In this document: one piece after another, positions 7,409 to 13,543 of the stretch | Layout of the letters: every line of letters starts with the position of its first letter | How positions within the stretch are numbered: position 1 is the stretch's first letter | IMG/VR virus record: IMGVR_UViG_3300048121_000408 | Location: 1-44,757 of that record | Direction: 5' to 3' (one strand) | DNA from: a virus | DNA: 44,757 nucleotides | Made by a program: the position numbers and the translations under genes | The notes under the pieces: model-generated | What the model saw: only the letters and a program-made list of their open reading frames with translations | What the model was told of the DNA's origin: nothing | The model's database searches: none

Positions 7409-8097
7409 AGGTCTTCGATCTTCAAAGCGTATACACGTTTGGATATACTTGCTGTCTCGGACTTACGAAATTCAGCGCAAGCCAAAGCACCATTCTTGTG
7501 AAGCTGTGAGCAGCGCACGGATACACGGTCATAGCCCGAACGTTGCACTAGAGACATCTCGCGGAGCTTCATCTTGGGGTAACCAGATATAATCCAAAAC
7601 ACCTCTGCGTACGTCAAACGTGGTAGCTCTTCGAACGCTGTTAGGATAAGCTCGTCCAAGTCTTTGACTGTCATGTCAGTCAAGTTGAATGGTGCGAGGT
7701 CTGTGGATGTAGACGTGGATGTATCTTGTACTTCAATCACCTTCATTGGCGACTTGTTCGTGATCTCCACGACGTTAGCCAATGGTTTGGTGGCTGGCAC
7801 TTCTAGGGTTAGGTCTACGATGTCCATTTCGTTTACCTCTATTCGACGCCAGTTGTGATTGGGTTTGTCGTCGACTAGGGACTTGACCATGTTGGGGCAG
7901 ACATTCATCATCTGCGGGTAGTTTGGTCCGACATTGCAGTGAAGCGTGTCGTTGACCTGAAGACTTTCTTGGCGAACAACCCACTTAGGGATGTAAGCTT
8001 TGAAGTCGTGGTCTTCTGGGTCGTATCCGTATGCACCACCTTGGCGCGTTACGAAGTTTACTTTAAGGGTTTTCTCAACAATATTAGTTTGTAGCAT
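7405..8097 (-). CDS. Hypothetical protein with possible OB-fold N-terminus (230 aa)
   Basis: First gene of the short-gene run. The N-terminal 55 residues (VNFVTRQGGAYGYDPEDHDF, then AYIPKWVV and NDTLHCNVGPN) have the spacing of a cold-shock-like OB fold. A Ser/Thr linker (STSTSTD, about 135) leads to a C-terminal helical domain (VKDLDELILTAFEELP...) that resembles a winged helix. A nucleic-acid-binding role is likely from these features, but no family name is certain. AGTAGG precedes the ATG by a few bases. The promoter must lie in or just before the attachment-site region. Confidence 0.6.
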   Translation of the reverse strand: MLQTNIVEKTLKVNFVTRQGGAYGYDPEDHDFKAYIPKWVVRQESLQVNDTLHCNVGPNYPQMMNVCPNMVKSLVDDKPNHNWRRIEVNEMDIVDLTLEVPATKPLANVVEITNKSPMKVIEVQDTSTSTSTDLAPFNLTDMTVKDLDELILTAFEELPRLTYAEVFWIISGYPKMKLREMSLVQRSGYDRVSVRCSQLHKNGALACAEFRKSETASISKRVYALKIEDL

Positions 8098-8176
8098 GAG
8101 CCTACTCGTTGTCTGACATTTGAACTTGAAACGATCCGCCTCGCCTGTGAGGACGTCACGTCGTGGTTATGTTTTT

Positions 8177-8293
8177 GGACAACGAAAGGTTTTGGCTTGG
8201 GATAACCCCACACTTAGGAGGGGGCCGCTCTATCCAGTTGAGCCACTGAGCCGTATGGAAATCGTTGTATTTACACGAAAACCTTCGTTGTCC
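8177..8293. other. Candidate phage attachment site (attP) region
   Basis: This stretch begins 38 bases past the 3' end of the integrase. It is bounded by an imperfect inverted repeat, GGACAACGAAAGGTTTT (8177-8193) against AAAACCTTCGTTGTCC (8278-8293), differing by one inserted A. Between the arms lies a tRNA-like segment on the minus strand. Integrase gene plus tRNA fragment plus arm repeats is the standard layout of attP; the repeats may be integrase arm sites or part of the core surroundings. No gene is seen in 8098-8331. Confidence 0.7.
8213..8252 (-). tRNA. 5' half of a tRNA-Arg(CCU), likely the att core
   Basis: Read on the minus strand: acceptor 5' strand GGCTCAG, TG, a D-arm GCTC-AACTGGATA-GAGC, then a stem strand GCCCC and an anticodon loop CTCCTAA with anticodon CCT. 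After the loop the expected pairing strand (GGGGC) is absent and the sequence diverges, so this is half a gene, not an expressed tRNA. This fits crossover in the anticodon loop of a host tRNA-Arg(CCU) gene. Unusually, the phage holds the 5' half. Confidence 0.65.
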
Positions 8294-8331
8294 TTTGCGA
8301 TGTTCGCCCGACTGGGTAGTCGGAAGGCATC

Positions 8332-9348
8332 TTATAAAGCTGCAACAGCCTTGATATGATCGTCGAGAGTTGTGTTCATGTAGCGCACAACCATCTTCAA
8401 ATCTGTGTGTCCCAGAAGGTCGGCAACGACTTTGACTGGAACGTTCTTGCGGCACAGGTTCGTAGCGAACGTGTGGCGCAATGCGTACATCCCAACATCG
8501 TCAGGGATGCTCGTCTTTTCTCTGGCTTTGGACCAGTGCTTTGACAGTTGATTGCTGTCGATTATTGGTCTTCCGTTGAGCGTAAACACTGCGGTCTGTT
8601 GCGGTGGTTCGCTCCACGGTATCACCATCTTAGCGTTGGGATGCAGAGGTATTGTGCGGGAACGTGTGCCGCCGCCTCTGCCCTTCTTGCTGTGAAGGGT
8701 GACCAGATCACGATGCCAATCAATGTCCGTGAACTGAAGGTTGATAGTCTCGACTGGACGTGCGCCACTGTACCGTAAGAAGGTACAGAAGCGTCGTACG
8801 TCGGGATGGAGTTCTTCGAATATTGCGGCGATCTCCTCGTCCGTCAGTGTGTCCGTGCGGTGTGGATTGTCTGCGGGTTTGTCGAGACGAATATATTCAC
8901 AGTGTCCTAGCTTCGCACCAAAGTTGATGATGCTTTGTAGGGATGTGAGCGTACGTCGTATCGTACCGTTAGAATGTCCACGTGCTATGTGGTAGTCAGC
9001 AATGTAGTCTTCGATTGCCTCGACTGTTAGTGAGCGTATTGGCATGTCACCAAATTCGTCGATGAAACGTGAGACGTTTTGCTGTGTGGTCTTTCCTGAT
9101 CCAGTTGACCGTGAGCGTAGGTATTTCTTCGCTACGGTAGAGAAGGTTGTCTGTGCTGCTGAACCCTTGAGTTTAGAAGCAAGACTTACTTCACCAGACA
9201 GGATGCCCATTTCGTATTCGCTAAGTCGTTGCTTGGCTAGGGATCGGTCTTTGGTATGTAGGCTGTGACGAATACGCATTCCTTGGAACGCACCTTCGGT
9301 ACGGTACATGCCGTTAGACTTTTCCTTTACGAGTTTCAGGAAGCCCAA
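8332..9348 (-). CDS. int: Tyrosine site-specific integrase (338 aa)
   Basis: The enzyme integrates and excises the phage. The catalytic set is visible: Arg197 in SGARPVE, Lys221/222 in HSKKGRGG, Y-x-x-R-H at 288-292 (ALRHTFAT), His314 in LLGHTD and the nucleophile Tyr323 (VVRYMNT). The first residue of the usual H-x-x-R box is Tyr288, as in many relatives. Residues about 70-150 form the SAM-like core-binding domain; the first 60 are an arm-binding-type region. The start is TTG preceded by GGGGGGTC, overlapping the regulator gene by 13 bases. attP lies just downstream. This makes the phage temperate. Confidence 0.96.
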   Translation of the reverse strand: MGFLKLVKEKSNGMYRTEGAFQGMRIRHSLHTKDRSLAKQRLSEYEMGILSGEVSLASKLKGSAAQTTFSTVAKKYLRSRSTGSGKTTQQNVSRFIDEFGDMPIRSLTVEAIEDYIADYHIARGHSNGTIRRTLTSLQSIINFGAKLGHCEYIRLDKPADNPHRTDTLTDEEIAAIFEELHPDVRRFCTFLRYSGARPVETINLQFTDIDWHRDLVTLHSKKGRGGGTRSRTIPLHPNAKMVIPWSEPPQQTAVFTLNGRPIIDSNQLSKHWSKAREKTSIPDDVGMYALRHTFATNLCRKNVPVKVVADLLGHTDLKMVVRYMNTTLDDHIKAVAAL

Positions 9349-9920
9349 TTTTCGACCCCCCTTTCTGTCTGTGCTGCGTACAGAGGTGCATATTGATCTG
9401 GGCTGCTAAAGGTAGTCGCCCATTCTAGGGGGATGCCGCCGCTTAGTTTTTGGTACTCGTCGGGGTCAGCCCTATTTAATATGTCACCGCCGTGCATCGC
9501 TGCTTGGCCTCGTGTTTTTACGCCAATCTTTTTACAGACTGATCGGACGTGCAGCTTAACTGTGTTCTCGCCAATCCCCATGATGGGGGCGATGTCTTGG
9601 TTCCGCAAACCTTGAATAAGAAGCTGCAAGACGACATGTTGTTTCGTCGTCATGTTTCGCAACAGAGATAGTTCTGCTGCATTTAAATCGTCCGACTGGA
9701 CAACCTTGTTCGCGGAACCACTACTCATGCTGATTATGTGTTGCAGTACGATGTCGACCTTGGCTTCAAGCCTTGCGACGTCGAACCGCAAACTTTCGTT
9801 TAGATTGGGCATTTGAGTTTGATCCTTGATGTTAAAGTTGTTGCCCTCGATCTTCGGGGGTGCCTTATACTTGCGCAGACGCAAACCATTTGTCAAGTTA
9901 GTTGTGTTAAAGTTGTTCAA
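9336..9920 (-). CDS. LuxR/NarL-type transcription regulator (194 aa)
   Basis: A LuxR_C/GerE helix-turn-helix lies at about residues 90-145: LTTKQ-type opening (MTTKQHVVLQLLIQGL), NQDIAPIMGIGENTVKLHV and VCKKIGVKTRGQA. No autoinducer-binding or receiver domain is present; the N-terminus is a 36-residue basic piece and a predicted coiled coil (LRFDVARLEAKVDIVLQHI). The TTG start has GGGGGGAC upstream; an ATG at 9812 with AAGGAT is the alternative. It is co-transcribed with the integrase from a strong promoter, so it likely controls integration or lysogeny. Whether it senses a host signal is unknown. Confidence 0.85.
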   Translation of the reverse strand: MNNFNTTNLTNGLRLRKYKAPPKIEGNNFNIKDQTQMPNLNESLRFDVARLEAKVDIVLQHIISMSSGSANKVVQSDDLNAAELSLLRNMTTKQHVVLQLLIQGLRNQDIAPIMGIGENTVKLHVRSVCKKIGVKTRGQAAMHGGDILNRADPDEYQKLSGGIPLEWATTFSSPDQYAPLYAAQTERGVENWAS

Positions 9921-9967
9921 GAAATTGTCCCCCCAGGTGTTAAGCTATTGTTGTTGTTGCAAACAAT

Positions 9968-9995
9968 ATTATAGTTGCTTGGGCGCAAGTATCAA
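9968..9995 (-). promoter_or_regulatory. Promoter of the regulator-integrase unit
   Basis: On the minus strand TTGATA (9995-9990), a 16-base spacer and a perfect TATAAT (9973-9968) face the LuxR-type gene, leaving a leader of about 40 bases. The spacer contains CTTG-CGCC-CAAG, a small inverted repeat that could be an operator, perhaps for the regulator itself. Confidence 0.75.
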
Positions 9996-10009
9996 GACAG
10001 GACTTTATA

Positions 10010-10192
10010 TTATGTCTTTTGGGCAGGTAAAGGTAAGCAAAGTACGCGGAGGGGGGACGCCTTTTCGATAGCACCGATGTTAAATTCAAGGGCTGCTTCG
10101 AGGCACCTGTCTTTATCTATCTCGACAGGTGCTTGTGCCATAGAGTAAACGTTGGGGCCGTTTACTATAAAGAGAACCATAAGGACTTTCAT
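10010..10192 (-). CDS. Small exported protein at the end of the lysis cassette (60 aa)
   Basis: Coupled to the Rz1-like gene by ATGA. The first 20 residues (MKVLMVLFIVNGPNVYSMAQ) are hydrophobic after a Lys and may be a signal peptide or membrane anchor; the rest contains two Cys (CLEAALEF and RVLCLPL), which could form a disulfide in the periplasm. Short proteins of this pattern occur beside tail or lysis genes in marine phages, from memory. Function unknown. Confidence 0.6.
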   Translation of the reverse strand: MKVLMVLFIVNGPNVYSMAQAPVEIDKDRCLEAALEFNIGAIEKASPLRVLCLPLPAQKT

Positions 10193-10404
10193 GGGTCTAT
10201 ACCACAGATGCGCTCATAACTTTCATTGTGGATAAGGATGTCTGTAAGAAGGTGACGGTCTTCGTTCATGAGCATGTCGACGACAGCGTCGTCTTCAAAG
10301 TACATGGGGCTTGTGATGTCGCAGTAACTATTCCCGCTTATCTTTGCGCACCCACCGAGTAGCCCTATCGACAAGATAAGGGTCATCAAGTTGGTTGATC
10401 TCAT
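10189..10404 (-). CDS. Rz1-like outer-membrane spanin lipoprotein (71 aa)
   Basis: The N-terminus MRSTNLMTLILSIGLLGGCAK is a lipoprotein signal with lipobox LGGC, so the mature protein would begin at Cys and be lipidated. It starts out of frame inside the Rz-like gene, the hallmark of the Rz/Rz1 pair. After removal of the signal it is about 53 residues, acidic, with a second Cys pair (YCDITS, RICGIDP). Unlike classical Rz1 it is not proline-rich. It should join with the Rz-like protein to disrupt the outer membrane at lysis. Confidence 0.75.
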   Translation of the reverse strand: MRSTNLMTLILSIGLLGGCAKISGNSYCDITSPMYFEDDAVVDMLMNEDRHLLTDILIHNESYERICGIDP

Positions 10405-10561
10405 CTGTGATTTCCTTGTGTGTCTTCAGATTTTTGAGGCGGTCTTCGTCTAGCTTCCGTTTTACTTTGTCTTGACCGCGCATGATGCCTGCGGAGTAGA
10501 TGCCTAGTAGTCCAAGTACAAAACCTGCTGCGATTAGTGCGTAGAGTTGTAGTCGTGCCAT
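10328..10561 (-). CDS. Rz-like inner-membrane spanin (77 aa)
   Basis: One N-terminal membrane segment (about residues 6-26, LYALIAAGFVLGLLGIYSAGI) is followed by a charged helix (KVKRKLDEDRLKNLKTHKEI...), the plan of an i-spanin with a periplasmic coiled coil. It is shorter than lambda Rz (153 aa). It lies directly after the amidase (TAAATG) and contains the start of the lipoprotein gene in another frame. Position, topology and nested partner together support the call. Confidence 0.75.
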   Translation of the reverse strand: MARLQLYALIAAGFVLGLLGIYSAGIMRGQDKVKRKLDEDRLKNLKTHKEITDEINQLDDPYLVDRATRWVRKDKRE

Positions 10562-11233
10562 TTAACGCCACCCATTTGCCCATGCTTTTAATCTCTCTTT
10601 CATGATGTAGATTGCCAGTAGAACTGTTAACCCTGCGAACGCTAGTACGATGTACTGTGCCGTACTATCGAGGCGAGAAAGAGATGTGACCGTTGTGCCT
10701 GCGGACGCCGCAATCGTTGCGGCGGAAGCCTTGACGGTCTTCGATTGTGTTGGCTTAACCCGTTCGGGTTGCGTACGGTTGCGGGCAACCTCTTCACCAG
10801 CAAGCCACTTCTGGACGCGGAACCCAGGACATGCTTTTGAGGATACGCGGTTATGCCCAATGATTTTGTCGACCTTGATGTCGTACCGTTCTTGGTACTC
10901 CTTTATAAGCTCGTAAAGTTTTGCAAGCTGGGGTGCTGTGAAATGGTCTGATGCTATGTCGTCAGCGTCGGAGCCGAATCCCCCCACGAGTGCAATGCCG
11001 ATGTCTTGGTTGTGTCCTTTGGCGTGTGCGCCAGTTGTGCCGAAAGGTCTGCCGTACTCAACGTCACCGTTGCGTCCGATGATTACGTGGTAGCCGATGT
11101 CCCGCCAATTTCTTGGGGGTGTTGTGTGCCACTTGCGTATCTCGTCGACCTGCCGTTCTAGGCTGTCGTCTGACATCCAGTCAGGTTGCGTAGCTGTGCA
11201 GTGGACTATGATGCCTTTGTGGTGAATGGTCAT
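10562..11233 (-). CDS. Endolysin: N-acetylmuramoyl-L-alanine amidase with C-terminal membrane anchor (223 aa)
   Basis: The N-terminal 140 residues are a T7-lysozyme/PGRP-type zinc amidase (Amidase_2): IIVHCTAT (first His ligand), RDIGYHVIIGRNG, GAHAKGHN and IIGHNRVSSKACPGF (second His and the Cys/His ligand set). It cuts the amide between muramic acid and the stem peptide. A low-complexity linker (about 145-175) leads to one transmembrane helix (YIVLAFAGLTVLLAIYIM, about 190-207). A C-terminal membrane anchor on a phage amidase is unusual and may tether it to the inner membrane or add pore function. It overlaps the nuclease-like gene by ATGA. Confidence 0.9.
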   Translation of the reverse strand: MTIHHKGIIVHCTATQPDWMSDDSLERQVDEIRKWHTTPPRNWRDIGYHVIIGRNGDVEYGRPFGTTGAHAKGHNQDIGIALVGGFGSDADDIASDHFTAPQLAKLYELIKEYQERYDIKVDKIIGHNRVSSKACPGFRVQKWLAGEEVARNRTQPERVKPTQSKTVKASAATIAASAGTTVTSLSRLDSTAQYIVLAFAGLTVLLAIYIMKERLKAWANGWR

Positions 11234-11622
11234 AAATTAAACTCTCGTTTGATACTGTCACTCTCGCCTTCTGCAATGAAGCGAGTAGGTGTAATCTTAA
11301 ATGTGGTGGGAGGTTTGTCGTCCCACGTACGAGCAATGCACTTCTGAATGTCGAGGGCTACGAAGATAAAGATACCTTCATAGGGTTCTTTCCTGTCGAT
11401 CTTGAAGTTGTATACGAGGCTTTGTTTCTTATGGTCTTTGCGAGCGTGCGGCTTCGCAGCCGACTTAACTTGTACGCGCTTTATGGATTGGTCGGGTGCG
11501 CGTACCCAAAGATCATCGTAGGGAAGGTCTACGTGTGTGGTTCGTAGTCCCATTATTTCTAGGGTGTATGCTGCGTAGAATTCAGCAGCGCGTCCTGAAT
11601 AGATAGAATGTTGGCTAGGCAA
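11230..11622 (-). CDS. PD-(D/E)XK-like protein in the lysis cassette (130 aa)
   Basis: Residues 10-56 carry a PD-(D/E)XK layout: GRAAEFYAAYTLEIMG (Glu14), YDDLWVRAP (Asp36/37), then RVQVKSA with Gln51-Lys53. The Gln in place of Glu occurs in several group-I-homing and Hjc-like nucleases. A nuclease is expected, of the kind that trims or resolves DNA or degrades host DNA. The TTG start follows directly on the previous TGA. Its place between the membrane protein and the endolysin is odd for a nuclease. Activity is not proven. Confidence 0.65.
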   Translation of the reverse strand: MPSQHSIYSGRAAEFYAAYTLEIMGLRTTHVDLPYDDLWVRAPDQSIKRVQVKSAAKPHARKDHKKQSLVYNFKIDRKEPYEGIFIFVALDIQKCIARTWDDKPPTTFKITPTRFIAEGESDSIKREFNL

Positions 11623-11898
11623 TCATCTACTGCGCAGAAGTGTCTCCAGATGTGTGATGGTGGCTTTTGCTGTTGAGAGGTCAGAGCGTAGTTCCGCGAT
11701 CTCCTTTAGTAATTCCTCGATCTGGATTGTCTTGTCATCCAGTTTGTCAGCCAACCTGTCTACTTGTGCTTTTAATGTTTGTTGGTATTCGGCGTTCGCA
11801 TCACGTCGCTGCTTCTCCCGCATTGACACGAACGACCAGAAACCTGCGGAGCCGACCAGTGCTACCACTATAGTAATGATATGTTCGATCCCCACCAC
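11623..11898 (-). CDS. Holin-like single-span membrane protein with coiled coil (91 aa)
   Basis: One membrane helix (about residues 6-24, HIITIVVALVGSAGFWSFV) is followed by a long charged coiled coil (DANAEYQQTLKAQVDRLADK...). The start is GTG with AAGGAAG upstream. Single-span coiled-coil proteins of this size next to an amidase are common as holins or holin partners in phages; the assignment rests on topology and place. The 100 bases before it (11899-11999) hold only a weak hairpin and a 17-codon open frame. Confidence 0.65.
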   Translation of the reverse strand: MVGIEHIITIVVALVGSAGFWSFVSMREKQRRDANAEYQQTLKAQVDRLADKLDDKTIQIEELLKEIAELRSDLSTAKATITHLETLLRSR

Positions 11899-11999
11899 TT
11901 CACTTCCTTCTGCTGGCTACGTTCAAGATATCTATGTAAGACAAGTTCGTCATCCCTAAAACCTAGTTCAGCGGCGTAGCCCCAGCGGAGCCGCAACCA

Positions 12000-12572
12000 C
12001 TACCATTTGCCCAATGATTTACCCAAGAAATATATGCCAGCTACACAAACAATGGCTGCAAAAAGCACGCCGCCTGCTGTCTGAATTGCTTCGATCTTTT
12101 CTTGCCTTGCTTTCTCTGCCTCTCTCTTTGCAGCTTGCCTACGCTTACGCGCTTCGTTTTGAAAAGATTGCCAGCGTCCCCAGCTTCCTGGGGGACCGTA
12201 CAATTTGCACCAGCTTTCTAATTCCCTGCGTTGTTCTTTGATTTTTTCGAGAGCCTGAAACTCTTCCCAGTCACCTTCAGCACCACCAGCTATTGCTGTT
12301 ATAGGTGATGTCTTCTTCTTGCGTACCGCTTCTTTTAACTCTTCTTCAGCCGTCAAGAACTTACCGACATGGCTCGCCATGTCAGTAACTTCGCGCCCGT
12401 TTTCGAGGCACTTTCTTATGATACCGTAGGCTGCATTTGCTGCGGCGATTGTTTCCAGAATAGCGATGGTATTACCCTCATGTCTTTGTGAGATATGAAG
12501 GTGATTTTGAGTGTAAGTTTTTTGTATATTATACCGTACGCAACTATTCGATGTCGTCCCGAAGATAGCCAT
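12000..12572 (-). CDS. C-terminal membrane-anchored protein of unknown role (up to 190 aa)
   Basis: The protein from about residue 36 on (IAILETIAAANAAYG) looks real: a helical body with AGGAEGDWEEFQALEKI, LYGPPGSWGRWQ and a long basic coiled coil, then a C-terminal membrane helix (GVLFAAIVCVAGIYFLGKSL). The only ATG in frame is at 12572, inside the preceding gene, and the first 35 residues look non-protein-like. GAGGGTAA sits just before an ATC at 12467, so a rare start is possible. Conserved proteins with this GDWEEF/PPGSW core occur in phages near lysis genes, from memory; role unknown. Confidence 0.6.
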   Translation of the reverse strand: MAIFGTTSNSCVRYNIQKTYTQNHLHISQRHEGNTIAILETIAAANAAYGIIRKCLENGREVTDMASHVGKFLTAEEELKEAVRKKKTSPITAIAGGAEGDWEEFQALEKIKEQRRELESWCKLYGPPGSWGRWQSFQNEARKRRQAAKREAEKARQEKIEAIQTAGGVLFAAIVCVAGIYFLGKSLGKW

Positions 12573-12936
12573 TTGATTTCAGGTGGGCGATGTAAAACTC
12601 TTTCCAGTCTTTTAATCGCATGACGACAAGACTGTCTTCCAAGCTCTCTCTATTTCTTCGGGTGATAACGGTTGCGTACTCTGGGCTTTTTGTTGCCTCA
12701 ATATTTCTTTCAGCTTGGTGTACTGCTTCACGAAAGTTGAGCCTTTCGACCCTCTTGGCTTCGACGAATACGTCAGGTGTGCCGAGGATGTCGGCACCGC
12801 CAGCATGAAGCCCGACCCTGCCGCCACCACTAAGAGGTGCGCGTTGGCATTGTTCTTTCTTGAACACATGTTCGTTAAGGTACTTTGCTAGGTCTACTTC
12901 GTACTTATCGCCTTTGGCCTTTTGGGGGTTACCCAT
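12544..12936 (-). CDS. Holliday-junction-resolvase-like PD-(D/E)XK nuclease (131 aa)
   Basis: The chosen ATG (MGNPQKAKGDKYE) begins the conserved region; a longer frame upstream is a shadow. The catalytic set is clear: Glu13 in GDKYEVDLAKYL, Asp49 and Asp55 in GGADILGTPDVF, and Glu59-x-Lys61 in VEAKR. The GD-E, GADI, D-ExK order matches archaeal-Hjc-like and phage resolvases that cut branched DNA, useful before packaging. It overlaps the zinc-ribbon gene by eight bases. The alternative is a general endonuclease of the same fold. Confidence 0.75.
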   Translation of the reverse strand: MGNPQKAKGDKYEVDLAKYLNEHVFKKEQCQRAPLSGGGRVGLHAGGADILGTPDVFVEAKRVERLNFREAVHQAERNIEATKSPEYATVITRRNRESLEDSLVVMRLKDWKEFYIAHLKSNGYLRDDIE

Positions 12937-13240
12937 AATGCTCTTCCCACATATAGTCAGAAGCCGCCTCACGTTCGTGACACGGCGTACATCTGTATTG
13001 ATTGATTGGTCGTGACTTATTGCAGCCACATATCATACAAGGTCGAGACCAGACCTTTGGCTTTGATCGGTAATGGTACTTGGCTCCTGGAAAGTACGCT
13101 AGTTCCATCTTCATCATGATCCGTTTAAGAGTGTCTACGCAGCAACCTAGTTGGCGAGCTAAATGTGCGTTTGTGAAATTTGAATGGTTGTCCTTTAGCC
13201 AATGCTCTTGCTCTGTAGACAGCGCAAATTTCTTAGACAT
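12929..13240 (-). CDS. HTH protein with C-terminal zinc ribbon (103 aa)
   Basis: The start MSKKFALS is chosen because coding-like sequence begins there. Residues about 8-45 form a helix-turn-helix (NAHLARQLGCCVDTLKRIM), and about 75-95 carry CMICGCNKSRP with YRCTPCHE, a CxxC...CxxC zinc-ribbon. DNA binding is very likely. It is the first gene after the minus-strand promoter of the lysis-side unit, so it may be an activator or a terminase- or homing-related DNA binder; no nuclease residues are seen. Confidence 0.7.
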   Translation of the reverse strand: MSKKFALSTEQEHWLKDNHSNFTNAHLARQLGCCVDTLKRIMMKMELAYFPGAKYHYRSKPKVWSRPCMICGCNKSRPINQYRCTPCHEREAASDYMWEEHYG

Positions 13241-13268
13241 GCTGTCACCGTTAACCGTTGTACTGTTT

Positions 13269-13297
13269 TCTATACGCAACACATAACACGATAACAA
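13269..13297 (-). promoter_or_regulatory. Promoter of the lysis-side unit
   Basis: Minus-strand TTGTTA (13297-13292), 17-base spacer, TATAGA (13274-13269). The spacer ends in ATGTGTTGCG, and the GTGTTGCGTATA run closely resembles the promoters at 2337 and 15814. GTTGTAC and GTACAAC flank the site about 45 bases apart. Confidence 0.6.
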
Positions 13298-13317
13298 CTT
13301 TTGTACAACTAAGGGTG

Positions 13318-13345
13318 TTGACTTTTTCGACAAAGACGATAAAAT
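13318..13345 (+). promoter_or_regulatory. Plus-strand promoter into the non-coding region
   Basis: TTGACT, 16-base spacer, TAAAAT. Back to back with the minus-strand promoter. No protein gene lies downstream before the terminator at 13625, so a transcript from here would be non-coding and would cross the repeat region and the RNA candidate. Confidence 0.5.
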
Positions 13346-13500
13346 CGCAAGCGACTTGCAAGCGAAGGTAAGCGAGATCGCCCCGAAGGGACTTCGGGTC
13401 GATTGAGCGAGACAAGCGGTAAGCAAAGGCGGGCAGCGATTTTATCGAAATCGGTACGCAAAAAAGTACGCAAAAAAAGTTTGCCAAATAACTCTCAAGG
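13337..13500. repeat. Repeat-rich non-coding region, possible replication origin
   Basis: A perfect 12-bp inverted repeat (CGATAAAATCGC at 13337-13348, GCGATTTTATCG at 13436-13447) encloses three AAGCGA copies spaced 11 and 10 bases apart (13349, 13360, 13370), variants GAGCGA, AAGCGG and AAGCAA (13405, 13414, 13421), and a hairpin CCCGAAG/CTTCGGG (13382-13398). An AT-rich tract with two GTACGCAAAAAA copies follows (13454-13478). Iteron-like spacing, dyads and AT-rich DNA near the primase-helicase gene fit an origin; the same bases could also fold as RNA. Confidence 0.5.
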
Positions 13501-13514
13501 AAGTGTAAAAAAGG

Positions 13515-13543
13515 TTGTGCAATAGTTGTCTATGCGCTACATT
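13515..13543 (+). promoter_or_regulatory. Promoter of the structured RNA candidate
   Basis: TTGTGC (13515-13520), 17-base spacer, TACATT (13538-13543). The expected start falls around 13549-13551, at the base of the closing stem of the RNA candidate. Confidence 0.45.

Noticed and set aside
8154-8252. A complete tRNA-Arg gene
   Set aside because: The acceptor, D-arm and anticodon loop fit, but the 3' half lacks the anticodon partner strand, T-arm and full acceptor strand, and only about 59 bases are available before unrelated sequence.
11900-11953. A 17-codon minus-strand frame before the holin-like gene
   Set aside because: The start has no proper ribosome site spacing; a leader peptide is possible but unsupported.
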